Source: Flavobacteriales bacterium (GTDB lineage: Bacteria; Bacteroidota; Bacteroidia; Flavobacteriales_D; Sanyastnellaceae). Taken from it: a stretch of DNA of 5,831 nt. The notes below the pieces were generated by a model, which worked only from the letters and a program-made list of their open reading frames with translations, was not told where the DNA came from and searched no databases. The translations under genes and the position numbers were made by a program. Within the stretch, counting starts at the first letter, position 1. Every line of letters begins with the position of its first letter. The stretch is taken from assembly GCA_028823435.1 (NCBI GenBank), contig JAPKBK010000116.1, forward strand, positions 1-5,831. Direction: 5' to 3'. This document shows positions 1 to 5,083 of this stretch, piece by piece.

Positions 1-603
1 AAAATGAGCTGCGAAATGCATTTTGGGAGAGAGGTTCCAGATTCTCTTTCAGAACTCATCACATCCCCTTTTGCCTCGGAAAACCTTGCGACGGCGTCTA
101 AAATAATTGAGGTGATGCGCCTTCAAGGCTGGGATGTTTCTGCGGCATCAGAACATGAAGGATTGTTAGAATACAAAGCGATAACACATCAAAAAGGCAG
201 GTGGCAATTCATCCCCGAGTCATCCGATTCGTCATCCATTCTTCTTGACTGCGCCCACAACACCGATGGGATGAATGTGTTGATTAACTCACTCGTCCAT
301 GAGTATCCAAACAAGGTTCTGCATGTCGTGTTTGGAACAGTAGCAGACAAAGACCCCTCGCAGGTTCTTTCACTGCTCCCAAAGAATTCAGTCATGTATT
401 GGTGTGCCGCAGATGTCCCCCGCGCTATGGATGTTGATGCACTCCAAACCCATGGATTAGAAAACGGTCTCTCCGGAAGATGCTTCCCTTCTGTGCGTGA
501 TGCAGTTTCTGAAGCTCGGAAATCTTGCTTCTCAGATGACTGGAGCAAAGCGATTGTGTGCGGCAGTGTATACGTTGTGGGAGACGCCCTACAACACCTT
601 TAG
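1..603 (+). CDS. folC: Bifunctional dihydrofolate synthase / folylpolyglutamate synthase, C-terminal part (5' end outside window)
   Basis: FolC is a cytoplasmic Mur-ligase-family enzyme that ligates glutamate to dihydropteroate and then extends folates with a polyglutamate tail, using ATP. Only about the last 200 residues of a roughly 420-residue protein are present. The frame is open at base 1, so the ATG at 4 is an internal methionine. Visible hallmarks are GRWQ (start of the ligase C-terminal domain, bases about 199-210), the DCAHNTDG version of the family 'D-x-AHN-x-x-G' motif (about 247-270), then VFGTVADKDP and the late GSVYVVGDAL, matching the family's 'GS-x-[YF]-[LV]V-x-[ED]' close. 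The ATPase/P-loop half is off the left edge. The stop codon is two bases from the stop of the convergent DUF4197 gene. Identification is by motif recall, but several independent motifs agree. Confidence 0.9.
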   Translation, partial: KMSCEMHFGREVPDSLSELITSPFASENLATASKIIEVMRLQGWDVSAASEHEGLLEYKAITHQKGRWQFIPESSDSSSILLDCAHNTDGMNVLINSLVHEYPNKVLHVVFGTVADKDPSQVLSLLPKNSVMYWCAADVPRAMDVDALQTHGLENGLSGRCFPSVRDAVSEARKSCFSDDWSKAIVCGSVYVVGDALQHL

Positions 604-605
604 AA

Positions 606-1358
606 CTAGTCTCCGAAGACCTTCGTTAATATTTCCGACGTTCTCGCATAAGGATTCAATCTGATCTCTTTCTCTTGCTCGGCAATGAGGACAAACAAAC
701 CGTCGATGGCCTTATTTGTAATATAATCTTCTAAATCAGGGTTGATTTTTTGAGTCAGAGGTATCGCATTGTATTTCGTCACCAATCCATTCCATTTTTT
801 TGCCACATTAAATTGTTGCATTGAAGTGATGACGATCGGTTTGAAGGATTCATACAGGTAGTCATTTGTTTCACGCCGCAAGTATGTTGTAGCGGCATTG
901 TCATCTCCTTTTAAAATGGAATAGGCATCTTTGATATTCATGTTCTTAATCGCAAGCCCTAAGATGTTGAGCGCTTCTTTAGACGCCACTTCAGCAGCCT
1001 CATTCATCTTCGTTTCAAATGACTTTATCTGGTCCTCAAAGCCCATCTTTGACAATGTTGTTTCTATTTTTCTTGCCTCTGGTGGGAAAGGGATACGGAT
1101 AATGTCATTGTTATTAAATCCATTGACTGCAGATGCTTTTTTAACAGCGTATTCAGCACCATTGTGTAAGGCGGTGGTTAGCCCTTCGGTCACTTCATTT
1201 TCTGAAAGCCCTCCTTCTCCATTCACTACGCCATCAATCGCGCCACCGATCAGTTTCTGGGAATTTTCTTTCGCTTTTTTAAGCAAACCAATCTGCGCGG
1301 ATGCATTGCTCGATGCAATGATGCAGAAAATTGTCATTATTGTTAAGATCTGTTTCAT
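606..1358 (-). CDS. DUF4197 family secreted protein
   Basis: This 250-residue protein of unknown biochemical function matches the DUF4197 family over nearly its whole length. A signal peptide covers residues 1-21 (K at 3, hydrophobic core, ASA before Q22). There is no lipobox cysteine, so export to the periplasm is expected rather than lipidation. Family landmarks follow in order: L(x)ALxxGAEYAVKK near 62-74, NGFNNND-IRIPFPPEARKIE near 79-99, MNEAAEVASKEA near 118-129, IKNMNIKDAYSILKGDDNAAT near 137-157, YLYESFKPIV near 167-176, YNAIPL near 196-201, and ITNKAIDGLF near 213-222. It ends in the usual RTSEILTKVFG. The length is normal. The ATG is supported by the signal peptide directly behind it. 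The gene stands alone, convergent with folC and divergent from the gene at 1514, so context gives no functional clue. Confidence 0.88.
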   Translation of the reverse strand: MKQILTIMTIFCIIASSNASAQIGLLKKAKENSQKLIGGAIDGVVNGEGGLSENEVTEGLTTALHNGAEYAVKKASAVNGFNNNDIIRIPFPPEARKIETTLSKMGFEDQIKSFETKMNEAAEVASKEALNILGLAIKNMNIKDAYSILKGDDNAATTYLRRETNDYLYESFKPIVITSMQQFNVAKKWNGLVTKYNAIPLTQKINPDLEDYITNKAIDGLFVLIAEQEKEIRLNPYARTSEILTKVFGD

Positions 1359-1513
1359 TCAATTCTAATGGTATTTGGGAGCCAATTCCTGTTTTTCAGT
1401 AAATGATATACAATACTAATATATGTCACTTTCATATTTAATGATGTGGTTTTTATTCTGGACTTCTTTGTCTATCGTTCAAACTGTTTCAATCTATTGT
1501 GTAAGTTTACCTT

Positions 1514-2053
1514 GTGAAAAAATCATGCCTCATATTATTTTTTGTTCCCACAATGCTATTTGGTCAAGATGTGTTCAATAAGACCATCACAATTGAACCG
1601 CATATGTATACCCAGAATTATGAGCATTTTAAAAGACTCGTTCTTGATTCTCCGGATTCTGAAGCAGAGTATATAGATGGTTTTGATTTTGAATGGGGCT
1701 ATTCCTATACCCTAAGCGTAAAAGTCAAGGACATAGGTCAATTGTCAGATGGGACGAGGTATGATTACGCTTTGTTAAGCGTAAAGTCTAAAGTAAAGGT
1801 TCCTGATTCTGTGACTTTTATGATGTCTGTAGATCCTTTAAGGTATTATGATAAAATACAAGACGACGACCTTGCGAACTACACTTTAAACCAATTAAGT
1901 GACAGCATTTATCTTTATATGGATCAAGTAGAGATTGAGGTGCCTGATGATTTGCAAGAATCATTTCAGAAAAACATTGACAATGAAGTCGATTTCCGTG
2001 GAAGCTTTAAATTTGTGACTGGAAGAAGAATTAGACTGGTACTTTTGAGATAA
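1514..2053 (+). CDS. Secreted protein with a DUF4377-like domain, function unknown
   Basis: This 179-residue protein starts at a GTG. The start is chosen because a signal peptide follows at once (KK at 2-3, hydrophobic run 5-16, likely cleavage near G17-Q18). C5 is too early to be a lipobox cysteine. Residues about 45-93 read DSPDSEAEYIDGFDFEWGYS, then YTLSVKVKDI and TRYDYALLSVKSK. This resembles the DUF4377 core, with its 'GF-x-[YF]-E-x-GY-x-Y-x-L-x-V' stretch followed by 'Y-x-L-x-x-V'. The cysteines usually placed before that core appear to be missing: C5 is the only cysteine in the protein. Residues about 100-179 are acidic, end in a basic RRIRLVLLR tail, and match nothing I recognise. Codons are AT-rich compared with folC and gpmI. 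It is probably a single-gene unit, with 155 bases before it and 142 after. The DUF4377 link is from memory and moderate; secretion is well supported. Confidence 0.72.
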   Translation: MKKSCLILFFVPTMLFGQDVFNKTITIEPHMYTQNYEHFKRLVLDSPDSEAEYIDGFDFEWGYSYTLSVKVKDIGQLSDGTRYDYALLSVKSKVKVPDSVTFMMSVDPLRYYDKIQDDDLANYTLNQLSDSIYLYMDQVEIEVPDDLQESFQKNIDNEVDFRGSFKFVTGRRIRLVLLR

Positions 2054-2195
2054 TAAAAACCCCAGGCGTTTGAGTGCGTTCATTTTTGTTGAAGCTAAGT
2101 GACGTTATGTCTCACCATTTTTCTTGATCGACGCCATTGTTGTAGATAATTATAACAAATAAGAATCATATCGTATTTTTATCCAAAGCAATATC

Positions 2196-2621
2196 ATGAA
2201 CACATTTGAAATTAAATACCAAGGAGAATTAAGAACCGTTGCGACGCATTTAGATTCGGGATCTCAAATAAGTACAGATGCGCCAAAAGACAACCATGGA
2301 CTTGGAGAAACATTTTCACCAACAGATATGTTGTGCTCTGCTTTGGCAAGTTGCATTTTAACCATTATGGCCATTGCTGTGGAGAAAAATGATATTGATA
2401 TTAAAGGCACAAAAGCAACTGTTAAAAAAACAATGGGTACGAATCCGAGAAGAATCGTTAAGATTGACATTGATTTAATTTTCCCAAAAGAATACGATTC
2501 AAAAACGAAAACGATCTTAGAAAGAGCCGCTCATAACTGTCCAGTACATCATACATTGTCAGAAAAGGTAGAAAAAAACATTTCGTTTTCTTATTTAAGT
2601 GGGTCTGATACCACAAGCTGA
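2196..2621 (+). CDS. OsmC family protein (peroxiredoxin-like, likely organic hydroperoxide reductase)
   Basis: OsmC/Ohr proteins are small cytoplasmic thiol peroxidases that form dimers and reduce organic hydroperoxides with two cysteines. This 141-residue protein has the usual length and layout. An N-terminal beta sheet is followed by GLGETFSPTDMLCSALASCI (residues 35-54), carrying the peroxidatic cysteine C53 in the helix. The second catalytic cysteine, C115, lies in AAHNCPVHHTL. C47 is an additional cysteine near the active-site helix. The sequence fits the general OsmC/YhfA-type branch better than the classical Ohr branch, so the exact substrate is open. It starts at an ATG behind an AT-rich leader without an evident Shine-Dalgarno. 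The gene appears monocistronic. No + strand terminator is visible downstream, and its transcript would read antisense into the tRNA-Val unit unless stopped. Confidence 0.88.
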   Translation: MNTFEIKYQGELRTVATHLDSGSQISTDAPKDNHGLGETFSPTDMLCSALASCILTIMAIAVEKNDIDIKGTKATVKKTMGTNPRRIVKIDIDLIFPKEYDSKTKTILERAAHNCPVHHTLSEKVEKNISFSYLSGSDTTS

Positions 2622-2675
2622 TTTAGAGATTGTACTGATTAGCGCATTCCCGATTTTAATAAATGCTTTTGTAGG

Positions 2676-2710
2676 AATAAAAAAAGCGGAACACTTTTCA
2701 GTATTCCGCT
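2676..2710 (-). terminator. Intrinsic terminator of the tRNA-Val gene
   Basis: Read on the minus strand just after the tRNA, bases 2710-2685 form an 11-bp stem: AGCGGAATACT pairs with AGTGTTCCGCT, with one T-G wobble. The stem closes on a GAAA tetraloop and is followed at once by six T residues (2684-2679), then ATT. This is a textbook Rho-independent terminator. It works in one direction only, because on the plus strand the hairpin is followed by a G-rich sequence and no T run. Confidence 0.85.
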
Positions 2711-2714
2711 TGGG

Positions 2715-2789
2715 TGGGCGATGAGGGGCTCGAACCCCCGACCCCCTCGGTGTAAACGAGGTGCTCTGAACCAACTGAGCTAATCGCCC
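2715..2789 (-). tRNA. tRNA-Val (anticodon UAC)
   Basis: The minus strand folds into a full cloverleaf. The acceptor stem is GGGCGAT with ATCGCCC (7 of 7 pairs). The D stem is GCTC/GAGC. The anticodon stem is CCTCG/CGAGG around the loop TTTACAC, giving anticodon TAC, which reads GUA valine codons. The variable loop is GGGTC. The T arm is GGGGG-TTCGAGC-CCCTC with one wobble, and the discriminator base is A at 2715. The bases after the discriminator read CCCA rather than CCA, so the 3' CCA is probably added by tRNA nucleotidyltransferase. A promoter box lies upstream and a strong terminator starts five bases downstream, so this is a single-tRNA transcription unit. Confidence 0.96.
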
Positions 2790-2802
2790 TAAAAGGAGGG
2801 TG

Positions 2803-2810
2803 CAAATATA
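2803..2810 (-). promoter_or_regulatory. Bacteroidota-type -7 promoter box for tRNA-Val
   Basis: On the minus strand these bases read TATATTTG, an exact match to the Bacteroidota -7 consensus TAnnTTTG. The box ends 13 bases before the tRNA 5' end, which leaves room for a start site about five to seven bases downstream of the box and a short leader removed by RNase P. I see no convincing -33 TTG element at the expected distance. The box lies within the 45-base gap to the divergent methyltransferase gene. Confidence 0.6.
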
Positions 2811-2834
2811 GTAACTACTTCTCATCTTTGGCAT

Positions 2835-4094
2835 GTGAAACGAAAAGAAAAAAAAACATACTGGAGAGGGATTCATTCGCCCTTTTTTTTCGATCTCGCT
2901 CGACACCTTGAAGGTGGGGGTAGATATGTAGATGTTGTGTACGATAAAGGTCTTGTGAAAGCCCTTGAGCAGATAGAAGGTTTGAGGCAGAATCTGCGAA
3001 GGAGTAGCGATTGCATAGAAGTGCATGATTGTGGTGCTGGAAGCAGGGTTTTTAAAAGTAAATCCAGGGAAGTGAGAAAAATAACGCGCTATGTTATTCA
3101 GAGTAAGAGGGTTGCGTTTTCTTTGCTTAGGGTGTTGCTTTTTTGGAGAGCGCACAGGCGCAGTGTGAAGATTTTAGAGATGGGTACCTCGCTTGGTCTC
3201 ACGACAGCATATCTCGCAGCTTCTGGATGGGAGGTTGAAACATGGGAAGGATGTCAGCAGACTGCAAATTATGCCAGGAAGAACTGGAAAGGTTTGGGAT
3301 GTGAAGGTCAAATTAACAGTAAGGTTGGAACCTTTAAGCGCTTGATGGAGGAGTCGCAAGGGGGGTGGGATGTTGTTTTTTTAGACGGTCATCATGACAG
3401 AGATGCGACATTGGCGTATGTTGAGTGCTTGAAAACCAAACTAAACCCAGGGGGAGCAATCCTTGTAGATGATATTGTTTGGTCTAAAGGGATGAAAGAA
3501 GCATGGTCAAAATTATTAGAAGATTCCCATTGGAATGCTACAATGACTTGGAGAGGAAAGGGCTGGTTATTTAACAGAGATGGTGAAATAGAGCAGCATC
3601 TTAAGTTGAGAAAGTCGTATATTTCACTTTCAAAATTCAACAATATGAAACTATTTACGATTGTGTTTGCTGCGATTACGCTTCTAATGTCAACTCAAGT
3701 TCAAGCTCAAGGAACGAAGGAGCAAATGAAGACCAAAAGCAACGCCGAAAGTTCAACGTCTGCGTCGGGTGCCTCTAAGATATTTGGAGAAATGCTCGTC
3801 TTTGAAATAAATGGGAAGACAGTCGTGAAGGTTTCTTTCGATCCCATTTTGGGGAGGATGGGGGCAGACAAAGATGCCCTTATGGCTTCTCAACAAATAG
3901 GGGATTTCAAATTCACGTCTATGGGCCAAGCACTAAATGTGCTTTCTTCACATGGATGGATGGTGGAGCATGTATGGACGACACTGGAGAGAAGTGGCGC
4001 AGTGCAACATTTTATACTAAGCCATGACGTTGCGAAGTTGACGCCCGTTTCACCTTGGTTAAGTAAAAACACGAAAAAAGGAACCAAAGGTTGA
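2835..4094 (+). CDS. Class I SAM-dependent methyltransferase, continuous in frame with a small secreted protein domain
   Basis: The open frame encodes 419 residues. Residues 1 to about 260 form a class I methyltransferase of the type common in Bacteroidota: GIHSPFFFDL (12-21), DCGAGS (65-70), SAM motif I ILEMGTSLG (113-121), acidic E138 after beta strand 2, VVFLDGHHDRD (180-190), and VDDIVWSKGMKEAW (211-224), with the typical end QHLKLR (255-259 region). Substrate is unknown; the VDDI and DGHH motifs resemble O-methyltransferases. Family members normally stop just after 'LR'. Here the frame goes on through a ten-residue linker into a signal peptide at 271 and a separate domain. The start is a GTG directly before the conserved N-terminus; the ATG two bases earlier is out of frame and followed by TGA. 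An in-frame stop lies at 2790 with no ATG between. See the internal start at 3645 for the second part. Confidence 0.75.
   Translation: MKRKEKKTYWRGIHSPFFFDLARHLEGGGRYVDVVYDKGLVKALEQIEGLRQNLRRSSDCIEVHDCGAGSRVFKSKSREVRKITRYVIQSKRVAFSLLRVLLFWRAHRRSVKILEMGTSLGLTTAYLAASGWEVETWEGCQQTANYARKNWKGLGCEGQINSKVGTFKRLMEESQGGWDVVFLDGHHDRDATLAYVECLKTKLNPGGAILVDDIVWSKGMKEAWSKLLEDSHWNATMTWRGKGWLFNRDGEIEQHLKLRKSYISLSKFNNMKLFTIVFAAITLLMSTQVQAQGTKEQMKTKSNAESSTSASGASKIFGEMLVFEINGKTVVKVSFDPILGRMGADKDALMASQQIGDFKFTSMGQALNVLSSHGWMVEHVWTTLERSGAVQHFILSHDVAKLTPVSPWLSKNTKKGTKG
3645..4094 (+). CDS. Small secreted protein, likely internal start within the methyltransferase frame
   Basis: The ATG at 3645 would give a 149-residue protein beginning with a clean signal peptide: K at 2, hydrophobic core LFTIVFAAITLLM, and cleavage near QAQ at residues 20-22. 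The leader is A-rich (AAAATTCAACAAT), as often seen in Bacteroidota, with no Shine-Dalgarno. A low-complexity, Ser/Lys-rich segment (about 23-45) is followed by FGEMLVFEING, VVKVSFD and a core FTSMGQALNVLSSHGWMVEH with a late VQHFILSHD. This resembles a group of short Bacteroidota exported hypotheticals with 'F-x-SM-x-x-ALN-x-x-x-x-x-GW' and a terminal 'H-x-x-L'. Function is unknown. It is listed separately because a signal peptide in mid-protein makes little sense unless translation also starts here. It ends 30 bases before the kinase ATG. Confidence 0.6.
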   Translation: MKLFTIVFAAITLLMSTQVQAQGTKEQMKTKSNAESSTSASGASKIFGEMLVFEINGKTVVKVSFDPILGRMGADKDALMASQQIGDFKFTSMGQALNVLSSHGWMVEHVWTTLERSGAVQHFILSHDVAKLTPVSPWLSKNTKKGTKG

Positions 4095-4124
4095 TCACCG
4101 CCCGTGTTTAAAAAAGAAATTAAA

Positions 4125-5069
4125 ATGAAAGGGGGACGCAGAGCACGTGCCCTTTTTCTTGTTTTGGCGACCTATGTGTTTCTTCAATTGGCATGGTGGG
4201 CGAACCTGTTGATCAGTTCTGCCGCAACACTTTTTGAAACCCGTACTGCGTTTAACACCTCTCCGGATGTTTTAGCAGCTGCGATAGAGGACTGGGAGAA
4301 AACTGTTTTAATGGTGGCCGCTGAAGGTGTCATTTTTGCGCTTCTGTTCATGTTTGGACTGAGTTGGATATGGCGGGTGATGCGCGCCGATAATTATATC
4401 TTAGCAAGAGAGCGAAATTTCGTGATGGCTGTGACGCATGAATTAAAAACGCCTATTGCATCCACAAGGCTCGCAATTGATACTTTAAAAAGACTTGATC
4501 TAAAGGGCGCAGACAGGGACGAGATGCTAGATGTTGCAAGGTCGGGGACACTTAGGTTAGAACGTCGTGTAGAAGACATCCTCCAAGCGACACGTCTGAA
4601 TTTGCCTGATGCGCTCGTCAGAAATCCGTTTGATATCAAAGAGTTTGTTGAGGATACCGTTTCTACATTCGTGCATCTTCACCCCGAAGCAAGTATTTCC
4701 GTCAGGTTGATTGGAGACTCGGTTTTGCTTCTCCAAGGGGATGAAGAAATGTGGCGTCTTTGTTTGATAAATTTATTGGAAAATGCCATAAAATACAGTC
4801 CCAAACAGGCCACTGTCGAAGTGATTTTAGACACCACCACTACAAAGCCAAGTCTCTCAGTGATAGATCACGGGCCAGGGATTGTCCCAGAACAACGAAA
4901 GAAGGTTTTTGAAGCGTTTTATAGATTGTCTCGAGACAAGGATATCGAGGGAACTGGACTTGGACTTCATTTGGTCTATAGAATTGTGAAAATGCATGGT
5001 GCTGAAATCCATATCACTTCAACTTCAGGCGGTGGGGCTACCTTTGTGATTGATTTGCCAGCAAATTGA
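4125..5069 (+). CDS. Membrane-bound sensor histidine kinase
   Basis: This is a two-component sensor kinase that autophosphorylates on histidine and passes the phosphate to a response regulator. The ATG at 4125 gives 314 residues. A GTG at 4104 would add seven (MFKKEIK) and is possible, but the ATG has the better A-rich leader. TM1 is at about 8-33 and TM2 at about 60-83, separated by an outside loop of only some 26 residues, too small for a classical sensor domain. No HAMP domain separates TM2 from HisKA. The H box is FVMAVTHELKTPIAS with phosphoacceptor H105. The ATPase domain has the N box NLLENAIKYS (N220), G1 DHGPG (248-252), F box FEAFYRL and G2 GTGLGL (276-281), so all catalytic motifs are intact. 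It lies 14 bases upstream of gpmI and was probably co-transcribed with it. No response regulator is in the window, so its signal and partner are unknown. Confidence 0.92.
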   Translation: MKGGRRARALFLVLATYVFLQLAWWANLLISSAATLFETRTAFNTSPDVLAAAIEDWEKTVLMVAAEGVIFALLFMFGLSWIWRVMRADNYILARERNFVMAVTHELKTPIASTRLAIDTLKRLDLKGADRDEMLDVARSGTLRLERRVEDILQATRLNLPDALVRNPFDIKEFVEDTVSTFVHLHPEASISVRLIGDSVLLLQGDEEMWRLCLINLLENAIKYSPKQATVEVILDTTTTKPSLSVIDHGPGIVPEQRKKVFEAFYRLSRDKDIEGTGLGLHLVYRIVKMHGAEIHITSTSGGGATFVIDLPAN

Positions 5070-5083
5070 AAGAGACTTAAGTG

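Noticed and set aside
613..626. CGAAGACCTTCG inverted repeat near the convergent gene ends
   Set aside because: Only four or five pairs with a tiny loop, within DUF4197 coding sequence and without a T run; too weak to call a terminator.
931..1368. 145-residue plus-strand frame opposite DUF4197
   Set aside because: It is a shadow of a well-matched DUF4197 coding region and has no recognisable domain.
1411..1418. Possible minus-strand -7 box (TAGTATTG) upstream of the DUF4197 gene
   Set aside because: One mismatch to TAnnTTTG in an AT-rich spacer with no -33 element at the right distance; chance matches of this quality are expected.
1423..1581. 52-residue hydrophobic open frame starting at an ATG upstream of the DUF4377-like gene
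   Set aside because: It overlaps the signal-peptide region of the 1514 gene in another frame, has no leader signal, and its hydrophobicity follows from the T-rich sequence.
2174..2181. Possible -7 box (TATTTTTA) upstream of the OsmC gene
   Set aside because: It matches only part of the consensus and ends about 14 bases before the ATG in AT-rich sequence, without a properly spaced TTG.
2791..2800. Strong Shine-Dalgarno-like AAGGAGGG
   Set aside because: The only start codon close behind it (GTG at 2800) runs into TAG after three codons, and the methyltransferase GTG is too far away. It lies in the tRNA leader on the opposite strand and is probably chance.
2595..3155. 186-residue open frame on the minus strand across the tRNA
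   Set aside because: Its middle section (GRLAQLVQS...RGSGVRAPHRPP) is the familiar false translation of a tRNA gene, and the rest lies antisense to the methyltransferase and OsmC ends. It is not a real gene.
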